Assembly (NCBI GenBank): GCA_946479015.1
Contig: CAMLEQ010000106.1
Location: 1-10,360 of the forward strand
DNA length: 10,360 nucleotides
Direction of reading: 5' to 3'
Source of the DNA: an uncultured Gemmatimonadota bacterium
GTDB taxonomy: Bacteria; Gemmatimonadota; Gemmatimonadetes; Gemmatimonadales; Gemmatimonadaceae
Each line of letters starts with the position of its first letter. Position 1 is the first letter of the stretch. Position numbers and translations under genes: made by a program. Shown here in pieces: positions 1 to 5,670 of the stretch. A model generated the notes under the pieces. The model made no database searches and had not been told where the DNA came from. It saw only the letters and a program-made list of their open reading frames with translations.

Positions 1-17
1 CGCCGCCAGAGCCACAC

Positions 18-127
18 CCCCGCGTCACGCCAGTCCCAGGAGCCCGCCACGGCCGGCGCCAGTCCCGGGAGCCCGCCACGGCCGGCGCCAGGCCCGGGAG
101 CCCGCCACGGCCCCGCGTCACGCCAGT
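18..127. repeat. 29-bp tandem direct repeat, about three copies, with flanking 17-bp duplicate
   Basis: Three head-to-tail copies of a 29-bp unit starting CGCCAG(T/G)CCC and ending in CCACGGCC begin at 28, 57 and 86. They differ by only a few bases: A or G in the CCCAGG/CCCGGG core, and T or G after CCAG. The third copy lacks the last two bases. The 17-mer CCCCGCGTCACGCCAGT occurs at 18-34 and again at 111-127, so the block is bracketed by a 93-bp duplication that may be a higher-order unit continuing beyond the window edge. There are no spacers between units, so this is not a CRISPR array. I see no ORF that uses it. Confidence 0.85.
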
Positions 128-233
128 ACACGAAGCATGCGGCGCCAGCACACGGAGCTCCGCGCCCGACTCCATGCCGGGGATGGATTCGTGCATCAGG
201 GGTCTCACCTTCAACGCGGGAGAGGATGCAGTC

Positions 234-1265
234 ATGACGTTGCCGACACGACCGCTGGGATCGAGCGGGCTCGACATCACCGCCGTGGGGTTCGGGGCCT
301 GGGCCATCGGCGGAGGCGGATGGGCGTTCGGGTGGGGGCCGCAGGACGACACCGCATCGCTGAACACGATGCGGCACGCGCTCGAGCTCGGGATCAACTG
401 GATCGACACCGCCGCAGTGTACGGCCTCGGCCACTCGGAGGAGCTCGTGGGGCGCCTGCTGCGCGAGCTGCCCGCGGGCGAGCGCCCGTACGTGTTCACG
501 AAGGGCGGCCTGGTGTGGGACGAGCGCGACCGGATGGCCCCCGCGCGGCGCGTGCTCCGGCCGGAGTCGATCCGCCGCGAGTGCGACGCGTCGCTCCGCC
601 GGCTGGGCGTGGAGCGGATCGATCTCTACCAGTTCCACTGGCCGGATGAGATGGGCACTCCGGTGGAAGACTCCTGGGGGGAGATGGCGCGGTTGGTGGA
701 CGAGGGGAAAGTCCGCGCGGCCGGCGTGTCGAACTTCGATGTGGCGCTGCTCGAACGCTGCGAGGCGATCCGGCACGTGGATTCGCTGCAGCCACCCTTC
801 TCGCTCGTGAACCGCGAGGCGGCCGCGGCGGAGATCCCGTGGTGCGCGGAGCACGGCACCGGCGTGATCTGCTACAGCCCCATGCAGTCGGGGCTGCTCA
901 CCGACGGCTTCAGCGCGGCGCGGGTGAGCACGCTCGCCGAAGACGACTGGCGCCGACGGTCACCCGAGTTCCAGTCGCCCCGGCTCGAGCGGAACATCGC
1001 GCTGCGCGATGCGCTCCGGCCGATCGCGGAGCGCCACGGCACCACGGTCTCGGCTGTCGCGGTGGCGTGGGTGCTGGCGTGGCCGGGGGTGACGGGTGCG
1101 ATCGTGGGAGCGCGCGCGCCGACGCAGGTGGATGGATGGATCCGCGCCGCGACGCTCGAGCTCGATTCCGCGGACCTGGACGAGATCGCGGCCGCGCTGG
1201 AGCGCACCGGCGCGGGGAGCGGGCCGGTGCGTCCCCCGGCGGAGGTCTCGCGCGGAGGGCGCTGA
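234..1265 (+). CDS. Aldo/keto reductase
   Basis: A 343-residue NAD(P)H-dependent oxidoreductase of the aldo/keto reductase superfamily, a cytosolic TIM-barrel enzyme that reduces aldehydes or ketones to alcohols. The catalytic tetrad is visible: Asp58 and Tyr63 (IDTAAVYG), Lys90 (VFTKGG) and His135 (YQFHWPD). Family landmarks follow in order: GVSNF at 164-168, YSPMQSGLL at about 214-222, and the nucleotide-phosphate loop AIVGARAPTQV at about 289-299. The length is typical of the YajO/YhdN/AKR11-13-like groups. An in-frame ATG at 174 would add 20 residues. I prefer the ATG at 234 because it has a purine-rich GGGAGAGG about 8 bases upstream and the conserved fold begins directly after it (TRPLGSSGLDITAVGFG). 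The gene stands alone and converges on the DsbA-like gene. The substrate cannot be read from sequence. Family very sure, specificity unknown. Confidence 0.95.
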   Translation: MTLPTRPLGSSGLDITAVGFGAWAIGGGGWAFGWGPQDDTASLNTMRHALELGINWIDTAAVYGLGHSEELVGRLLRELPAGERPYVFTKGGLVWDERDRMAPARRVLRPESIRRECDASLRRLGVERIDLYQFHWPDEMGTPVEDSWGEMARLVDEGKVRAAGVSNFDVALLERCEAIRHVDSLQPPFSLVNREAAAAEIPWCAEHGTGVICYSPMQSGLLTDGFSAARVSTLAEDDWRRRSPEFQSPRLERNIALRDALRPIAERHGTTVSAVAVAWVLAWPGVTGAIVGARAPTQVDGWIRAATLELDSADLDEIAAALERTGAGSGPVRPPAEVSRGGR

Positions 1266-1267
1266 AC

Positions 1268-1317
1268 CGTGTGTGACGTCATGGCGGGGCGGCCGCCCCG
1301 CCATGACGTCACACACG
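1268..1317. terminator. Perfect 50-bp palindrome between convergent genes (probable bidirectional terminator)
   Basis: Every base from 1268 to 1292 pairs with its partner from 1317 back to 1293: a perfect 25+25 inverted repeat with no spacer, centred on GCGGCCGC. Each arm contains the 8-bp palindrome TGACGTCA (1274-1281 and 1304-1311), so there are dyads within the dyad. It fills the 43-bp gap between the stop of the aldo/keto reductase (1263-1265) and that of the minus-strand DsbA-like gene (1309-1311), and its right arm includes the latter's stop and final codons. Neither side has a T-tract, so it is not a canonical intrinsic terminator, but the position suits a shared transcript end or RNA-stabilising hairpin. 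Confidence 0.75.
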
Positions 1318-1854
1318 CGAGCCCGCGCGCGCGGCGCGCTCCAGGGCCGCGCCGAGCGTCGCCTCGTCCCACGAGTCGTCGTACCGCTCGCCGTTGATGA
1401 AGAAGGTCGGTGTCCCGTTGGCGCCGCTGCGCACGCCGCTCATGAAGTCGGCGCGCACGCGCTCCTCGTAGACGTCCTCCTCGAGCGCGATCGCGACGCG
1501 CTCGGCATCGAGCCCGAGCACGCGCGCGTATTCCACCAGGTGCTCGTCGTCCAGCGCGAGCTGGTGCTCGAACAGCGTGTCGTGCATCGCCCAGAACGCG
1601 CCCTGCGCCGCCGCCTCCTCCGCCGCCTCCGCGGCGTGCAGCGCGAACTCGTGCGACTGCGTGATCGGGAAGTGGCGATACGCGAAGCGCAGGCGGTCGT
1701 CGAAACGGCGCAGCAGCGCCTGCACGATCGGGTGCGCGCGCCCGCAGTGCGGGCACTGATAGTCGCCGTATTCCACGAGCGTCACCGGGGCGTCGGCCGG
1801 CCCGCGCACGTGATCCTCCGGACCGACCGGCGGTGTGAGATGCGCGCCGTTCAT
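1309..1854 (-). CDS. DsbA-family thiol-disulfide oxidoreductase (cytosolic, CPHC)
   Basis: A 181-residue thioredoxin-fold protein of the DsbA/thioredoxin_4 type. The strand VTLVEYGDYQ leads into the active-site motif CPHC (Cys34, Cys37). An inserted helical domain follows (about 65-140), then the cis-proline loop GTPTFFINGERY with Pro149 that packs against the active site. There is no signal peptide or hydrophobic N-terminus, so unlike classical DsbA it should work in the cytoplasm. CPHC is the DsbA-type dipeptide. The ATG overlaps the peroxiredoxin stop in an ATGA arrangement and has no Shine-Dalgarno of its own, so translation is probably coupled to the peroxiredoxin. By inference it may act as a thiol partner for that enzyme, or in general thiol repair or isomerisation. 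The start is well fixed by the overlap and by the domain beginning soon after. An open frame continues upstream but runs antisense-like through the peroxiredoxin gene. Confidence 0.92.
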   Translation of the reverse strand: MNGAHLTPPVGPEDHVRGPADAPVTLVEYGDYQCPHCGRAHPIVQALLRRFDDRLRFAYRHFPITQSHEFALHAAEAAEEAAAQGAFWAMHDTLFEHQLALDDEHLVEYARVLGLDAERVAIALEEDVYEERVRADFMSGVRSGANGTPTFFINGERYDDSWDEATLGAALERAARAGSRV

Positions 1855-2381
1855 CGTCCGGACCCGGCCGGCGCCGGCGCGCCGAGCGATTCGAGCGCGG
1901 CGAGGATGCCATCGGCGCCGGGGTTCACGCCGATCGGCGACACGTAGTTCCAGCGGATCACGCCGGAGTCGTCGATGACGAAGAGCGCCCGCTCGGCCAC
2001 GCCCTCGGCGCCGCGATAGACGCCGTAGCGGCGCGCCACCTCGCCCTTGGGCTCGAAGTCGGCGAGGAGCGGGAAGTGCAGATGGCGCGCCGCGGCGAAC
2101 GCGGCATGGCACCACACGCCATCCACCGAGATGCCGACGAGCTCCGCTCCCCCGTGCTTGCGAAACTCGGGGAGAAGCTCGTTGTACAGCGCGAGCTGGT
2201 CGCTGCACACCGGACTCCAGTCCGCCGGATAGAACGCGAGGATCACCGGATGCCCCGCCAGCTCGGAGAGCGACGTGCGCTGATCGGGGGATGCCTGGAG
2301 GGTGAACTCCGGCGCGGGCGCGCCGGCGGGAAGCGCGCCGGTCGCGGGCGCGGGCTCGCCGTGGGATGCTGCTGACTTCAT
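1851..2381 (-). CDS. Peroxiredoxin (AhpC/TSA, redoxin domain)
   Basis: A 176-residue thiol peroxidase that reduces H2O2 or organic hydroperoxides in the cytoplasm. The active-site motif is FYPADWSPVC (Pro52, Ser56, Cys59), matching the PxxxT/SxxC signature with Ser in place of the more common Thr; Cys59 is the peroxidatic cysteine. Arg131 in AERALFVID fits the conserved catalytic arginine. A second cysteine, Cys91 (VDGVWCHAAF), is a candidate resolving residue, which would make it a 2-Cys enzyme; only biochemistry can decide. The first 22 residues are Ala/Pro-rich and lie outside the fold. The chosen ATG has GGAG seven bases upstream; a start at 2444 would add 21 residues without homology. 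It is first in a two-gene operon with the DsbA-like gene and divergent from the CheB-type gene. Confidence 0.93.
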   Translation of the reverse strand: MKSAASHGEPAPATGALPAGAPAPEFTLQASPDQRTSLSELAGHPVILAFYPADWSPVCSDQLALYNELLPEFRKHGGAELVGISVDGVWCHAAFAAARHLHFPLLADFEPKGEVARRYGVYRGAEGVAERALFVIDDSGVIRWNYVSPIGVNPGADGILAALESLGAPAPAGSGR

Positions 2382-2635
2382 GCGGGAGCTCCAGTCGAGA
2401 GTGCCGCGAGTGACGAGTGCCACGGGCGCGATCCGCGCCCGCACGGAAGGGCGGATGACGTGCAGGCATCATGCCGGTCACCGGCCGACGCAGCGGCCGT
2501 CGCCGGCGCGCGGCGAGCGATTTCCCCGACCCGGTGTCGTGGTTCGCCGGACGGACAGCGGCCGTCCGGGCGCGCAACGTGCGCTCCAGCGTCACCGTGC
2601 GCGGTGGCGCGCGCACTCGGAGTCGGAGGGCGGTC
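2382..2635. other. Divergent intergenic region between peroxiredoxin and CheB-type gene
   Basis: These 254 bp separate two divergent genes and must hold both promoters. I could not recognise convincing -35/-10 boxes; the sequence is uniformly GC-rich. The one clear structure is an 8-bp inverted repeat, CCGGACGG at 2547-2554 and CCGTCCGG at 2562-2569, with a 7-base loop, which could be a leader hairpin or operator for the CheB-type gene. An in-frame ATG at 2471 would extend the CheB-type protein by 55 Arg-rich residues; I treat that stretch as untranslated. Confidence 0.4.
2625..2630 (+). promoter_or_regulatory. Shine-Dalgarno GGAGGG fixing a GTG start
   Basis: GGAGGG lies five bases before the GTG at 2636, in frame with the CheB catalytic domain. 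This is the strongest ribosome-binding match upstream of the domain, whereas the earlier ATG at 2471 would give a 55-residue Arg-rich extension unlike any CheB sequence. Confidence 0.6.
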
Positions 2636-3316
2636 GTGCGACACATCGCCGGAGAGACCGGGCCAGACGCATCGCGAACGGCGAACGACGCGCCCACCGC
2701 GCACCGCCCGGCCGCGGATGAAACGCCGCGGGCGCTCGTGGTGCTCGCCGCGTCGCTCGGCGGCGTCACGGCCATCGGCGACGTGCTCGCCGGCCTTCCC
2801 GCCGATCTCCCCGCCGCGATCCTCGTGGTGCAGCATCGCAGCCAGCGAGGGCCGTCGCTGCTGGCGCAGGTGCTCTCCCGTCGCACGCGACTCATCGTCA
2901 AGGACGCGGAGCCCGGGGAGCGGATCCGGGCAGGGGTGGTCTATCTCGCGCCGAGCGCACGGCACCTGCTCGTGCACTCCGACGGCACGCTCGCCACGAC
3001 CGATGGGCGGCGCATCCGCTATCTCCTCTCCTCCGCCAACCCGCTGCTGGAGTCCGCGGCCTCGGCGTTCGGCGCATCGGTGATCGCGGTGGTGCTCACC
3101 GGTAGCGGGATGGATGCCACCGATGGCGTGCAGGCGGTGAAGGCGCGCGGTGGCTTCGTGATCACGCAGGATCCGGCGACCTCGGCGTGCCGACGGATGC
3201 CCGCCGCGGCGATCGCCACCGGCGTGGTGGATCTGGTGCTCCCGCTGGAGGCGATCGCACCGGAGCTGTGCGCGCGCGTGGCCGCCATGGCGGCGCCGCC
3301 GGATGCGTCACGCTGA
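2636..3316 (+). CDS. Stand-alone CheB methylesterase domain protein
   Basis: A 226-residue protein made almost entirely of the CheB C-terminal catalytic domain, the protein-glutamate methylesterase/deamidase that resets methylated chemoreceptors. The catalytic triad is visible: Ser40 in AASLGG (family SxGG), His67 in VVQHRSQ (family VQHM) and Asp160 in LTGSGMDATDG (family LTGMGxDG). The substrate-side stretch LLSSANPLLESAA also fits. The phospho-receiver domain and linker that normally cover the active site are missing; only about 30 unstructured residues precede the fold, so phosphorylation control as in classical CheB is not possible. No CheR, CheA, CheW or chemoreceptor gene lies in the window. 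Stand-alone CheB domains occur in CheB/CheR-type stress signalling as well as chemotaxis. The start is GTG at 2636 by its Shine-Dalgarno. Domain sure; partner and pathway unknown. Confidence 0.9.
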   Translation: MRHIAGETGPDASRTANDAPTAHRPAADETPRALVVLAASLGGVTAIGDVLAGLPADLPAAILVVQHRSQRGPSLLAQVLSRRTRLIVKDAEPGERIRAGVVYLAPSARHLLVHSDGTLATTDGRRIRYLLSSANPLLESAASAFGASVIAVVLTGSGMDATDGVQAVKARGGFVITQDPATSACRRMPAAAIATGVVDLVLPLEAIAPELCARVAAMAAPPDASR

Positions 3317-3449
3317 GGGGCGTGCACGCTGTGCGCCTTCTCCCGACCGAGCATCCGCTCTCCTCCTACAGACCCTCTCGAGCGCTGCGGGCAACATGGT
3401 GAGCGTCCGGCGGCGCGGTGGGGCATGCGCCGCGGCGCGTCCCCCGCGC

Positions 3450-3456
3450 GGAGGAG
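3450..3456 (+). promoter_or_regulatory. Shine-Dalgarno GGAGGAG of the BON-domain gene
   Basis: GGAGGAG ends three bases before the ATG at 3460, which places the GGAGG core five bases from it. This selects 3460 over an in-frame GTG at 3418 that would add 14 residues without homology. The rest of the 143-bp gap after the CheB-type gene shows no recognisable promoter. Confidence 0.65.
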
Positions 3457-3459
3457 TCC

Positions 3460-4119
3460 ATGCTGCGAGACACGGAGTTGCAGGAGCGGATCATGGCGGA
3501 GCTCAGGTGGGAGCCGAGCATCCAGTCATCGGAGATCGGCGTATCGGTGCGGAACGGGGTCGTCACGCTCAATGGCACCGTGGACACGTACGCCGAGAAG
3601 TTCGCCGCTGAGCGCGCCGTGGAGCGCGTCGCGGGGGTGCGGGCGATCGCCGAGGACCTCGCGGTCCATCTGCCGGGGCGCTACGAGCGCACCGACACCG
3701 ACATCGCCAAGGCGGCGCTGAGCGCGCTCGAGTGGGACGTCGAGGTTCCGGACGAGCGGATCCGCGTCGTCGCGCGCAACGGCTGGGTGACGTTGGAAGG
3801 GGATGTCGCCTGGTTCTATCAGAAGGCCTCGGCCGAACGGGCGGTGCGCAATCTGGCCGGCGTCACCGGCGTCACCAACCTGATCGAGGTCCGGCCCGGC
3901 ACCCGCGCGAGCGCGGCGGAGGTGCAGGCGACGATCCAGGCGGCGCTGCGACGCAACGCCGAGCTCGAGACGCGGGCAATCGACGTGCGGATCGATGACG
4001 GCACGGTGACGCTGATGGGGACGGTGCGCACGGCGGCGGAGCGCGAGGACGCGGAGCGGGCCGCGTGGTCCGCCCCGGGCGTGCGATTCGTGAACGACGA
4101 GCTGCGCCTCGCCGAGTGA
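3460..4119 (+). CDS. Triple BON-domain protein
   Basis: A 219-residue protein consisting of three consecutive BON domains, at about 4-70, 78-145 and 151-218. Each has the pattern of a helix, then a beta pair with a turn (VRNGVVTLNGTV, ARNGWVTLEGDV, IDDGTVTLMGTV), then an Ala/Glu/Arg-rich helix leading to a Val-rich strand (ERVAGVRAI, RNLAGVTGV, WSAPGVRFV). BON domains are known from OsmY and other osmotic-stress or envelope proteins and are thought to bind lipid or act in partner contact. Unlike OsmY there is no signal peptide or membrane segment, so this version appears cytoplasmic. Three repeats and nothing else is a common arrangement for transport-associated/osmotically induced proteins in soil bacteria. 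It sits 27 bp upstream of the HhH gene and could be co-transcribed with it. Domain assignment sure; molecular role not known. Confidence 0.9.
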   Translation: MLRDTELQERIMAELRWEPSIQSSEIGVSVRNGVVTLNGTVDTYAEKFAAERAVERVAGVRAIAEDLAVHLPGRYERTDTDIAKAALSALEWDVEVPDERIRVVARNGWVTLEGDVAWFYQKASAERAVRNLAGVTGVTNLIEVRPGTRASAAEVQATIQAALRRNAELETRAIDVRIDDGTVTLMGTVRTAAEREDAERAAWSAPGVRFVNDELRLAE

Positions 4120-4146
4120 GCGGGTTCGGGCGCGGGGGCTGGACGC

Positions 4147-5181
4147 ATGACGGAGATGCACGGCGACTGGCGGCACCGCCCCCGTCGCGGGCGGGCCGCC
4201 GATCGCTTCGGCGATCGCGAGGTGGAGCGGCCGCGCGCGAGCGATCGCGCGATGGACAACGAGGAGATCGCCGCCCGTCTCGACGAGATGGCGCATCTGC
4301 TCGGCGAGCAGGAGGCGGATCCGTTCCGGGTGGAGGCGTACCGACGGGCGGCCGCATCGATCCGCACGCTCGAGGAGCCGGCGCGCGACATCTTCGCGCG
4401 CGACGGCATGGAGGGGCTCGACCGGATCCCCGCGGTGGGGCCCGTGATCGCGCGCGCCATCCGCGAGCTGGTGCGCACCGGCGAGCTGCCGATGCTCGAG
4501 CGTCTGCGCGGCGAGCTCGGGCGCGGCTCGGTGCTCGGCACCGTACCGGGGATCGGCCCGACGCTCGCGCGCCGGCTCGAGGATGAGCTGGGGATCCAGA
4601 CGCTCGAGCAGCTCGAGATCGCCGCGCACGACGGCACGCTGGCGACGCTCGCCGGCTTCGGTCCCAAGCGCGTGCGCGGCATTCGCGAGGCGCTCGCCGG
4701 CCGGCTGGGCCGCTCCCGGCAGCCGCCGGACATCGCCAACGCGCCGCCGGTGGCCGAGCTGCTGGACGTGGACCGCGAGTATCGCGAGGGCGCGGCGGCG
4801 GGGCGGCTTCGACGCATCGCGCCTCGCCGCTTCAACCCCGGCGGCGAGGCGTGGCTCCCCGTGCTCCACACGCGACGCGGCGATCGCGAGTACACCGCGC
4901 TCTACTCGAACACCGCGCTCGCGCACCGCCTCGGCGCCACCGAGGACTGGGTGGTGATCTACTACGACACCGCGGAAGGGGAGGGGCAGTGCACCGTGGT
5001 CACCGCCGCGCGCGGCCCGCTCGCGGGGCGACGGGTGGTGCGGGGGCGCGAGGCGGAGAGCAAGGCGCTGTACCGCACGCCGCGCGGCTCGGCGCCGGCG
5101 GCGCGCACCACCGACCGGGACCGGGAGCCCGCGCGGCCGACCCGCGATGCGCCCCGACCCACGAGAAGGAGGCAACCATGA
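4147..5181 (+). CDS. PolX-type helix-hairpin-helix protein with uncharacterised C-terminal domain
   Basis: A 344-residue predicted DNA-binding protein. After a basic N-terminal 35 residues, positions 36-85 resemble the N-terminal helical domain of bacterial PolX (MDNEEIAARLDEMAHLL...DPFRVEAYRRAA). Three helix-hairpin-helix motifs follow: LDRIPAVGPVIARAI at 91-105, GTVPGIGPTLARRLE at 131-145 and LATLAGFGPKRVRGI at 165-179. PolX would then carry a nucleotidyltransferase palm with paired Asp residues; that is absent. Instead residues 200-305 form a different domain, with FNPGGEAWLPVLHTRRGD, TALYSNTALAHRLG, DWVVIYYD and QCTVVTAARGPLAGRRVVRGRE as its most distinctive parts. I know this only as the tail of 'HhH domain-containing' proteins and cannot assign a function. 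The last 35 residues are Arg/Pro-rich. The start is uncertain: ATG 4147 has a weak GGGGG upstream, and ATG 4252 would begin exactly at the conserved domain. The stop overlaps the CBS gene start. Confidence 0.85.
   Translation: MTEMHGDWRHRPRRGRAADRFGDREVERPRASDRAMDNEEIAARLDEMAHLLGEQEADPFRVEAYRRAAASIRTLEEPARDIFARDGMEGLDRIPAVGPVIARAIRELVRTGELPMLERLRGELGRGSVLGTVPGIGPTLARRLEDELGIQTLEQLEIAAHDGTLATLAGFGPKRVRGIREALAGRLGRSRQPPDIANAPPVAELLDVDREYREGAAAGRLRRIAPRRFNPGGEAWLPVLHTRRGDREYTALYSNTALAHRLGATEDWVVIYYDTAEGEGQCTVVTAARGPLAGRRVVRGREAESKALYRTPRGSAPAARTTDRDREPARPTRDAPRPTRRRQP
5166..5172 (+). promoter_or_regulatory. Strong Shine-Dalgarno AAGGAGG of the CBS gene
   Basis: AAGGAGG lies within the last codons of the HhH gene, five bases before the ATG at 5178. 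With the ATGA stop/start overlap this gives the CBS gene strong initiation of its own as well as translational coupling, so it may be made in larger amounts than the HhH protein. Confidence 0.8.
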
Positions 5182-5624
5182 AGGCCCAGGACATCATGAC
5201 GACGAACCCGGGCGTCGTCACGCCTGACGACACCACCTCCACGGCAGCCGGACTGATGCGCGACCTGGACGTGGGAGCGATCCCGGTGGTGGACGGCCGC
5301 GGCACGATGCGGCTCGTGGGGATGATCACCGATCGTGACATCGCGGTCCGATGCGTGGCGGCCGGGCACCGCGGCCGCTGCCGCGTGGAGGACCACATGA
5401 CCGCCGACACGCTCGCGACGACACACCCCGACGAGGACGTGCAGGACGTGATCGCCCTCATGGAGCGCGAACGAGTGCGGCGGGTGCCGGTGGTCACCGA
5501 CGGGATGCACCTCGCGGGGATCATCGCCCAGGCGGACGTCGCGACGCGTCTCGGGCCGACGGAGCCGGCGCGTGTGGAGCATCTGCTGGAGCGCGTGTCG
5601 GAACCGGCACACGCGGCGCGGTGA
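5178..5624 (+). CDS. Two-CBS-domain protein
   Basis: A 148-residue protein that is a single CBS pair (Bateman module). CBS1 spans about 1-62: KAQDIMTTNPGVVTPDDTT, then DVGAIPVVDG, then LVGMITDRDIAVR. CBS2 spans about 70-126: VEDHMTADTLATTHPDEDV, then RRVPVVTDG, then LAGIIAQADVA. The TDRDI motif at 51-55 is typical of the ribose/phosphate contact in AMP- or ATP-binding CBS pairs. There is no attached enzyme, channel or DNA-binding domain, so it is either a free adenine-nucleotide sensor acting on a partner or a stress-type regulator. There is no signal peptide. It overlaps the HhH gene by ATGA, which points to joint expression and perhaps joint function. Domain sure; ligand and partner are inference. 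Confidence 0.95.
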   Translation: MKAQDIMTTNPGVVTPDDTTSTAAGLMRDLDVGAIPVVDGRGTMRLVGMITDRDIAVRCVAAGHRGRCRVEDHMTADTLATTHPDEDVQDVIALMERERVRRVPVVTDGMHLAGIIAQADVATRLGPTEPARVEHLLERVSEPAHAAR

Positions 5625-5669
5625 CGGGGCGGGGCCGCGCGCCGTGCCGGCGCGCGCGGCCCCGCCCCG
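5625..5669. terminator. Strong hairpin between convergent genes (bidirectional terminator candidate)
   Basis: A perfect 18-bp GC stem, 5625-5642 pairing with 5652-5669, closes a 9-base loop (5643-5651). It fills the 46-bp gap between the CBS stop (5622-5624) and the stop of the minus-strand aminotransferase (5671-5673). There is no T-tract on either side, as at the other convergent junction in this window. Confidence 0.75.
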
Positions 5670-5670
5670 C

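Noticed and set aside
18..127. CRISPR array (29-bp repeat length)
   Set aside because: The copies are directly adjacent, with no spacers of unique sequence, and no cas gene is nearby.
1274..1281. TGACGTCA as a cyclic-AMP response element-like site
   Set aside because: This is a eukaryotic bZIP motif; here it is simply part of a larger bacterial palindrome.
872..1912. Minus-strand open frame spanning the aldo/keto reductase end and the DsbA-like gene
   Set aside because: It crosses the convergent junction and overlaps two well-supported genes in the wrong frame; no domain is visible.
3526..5175. A 549-codon open frame on the minus strand
   Set aside because: It lies opposite the BON and HhH genes and its translation is Arg/His/Pro-rich with no recognisable domain; the plus-strand genes have clear homology and ribosome-binding sites.
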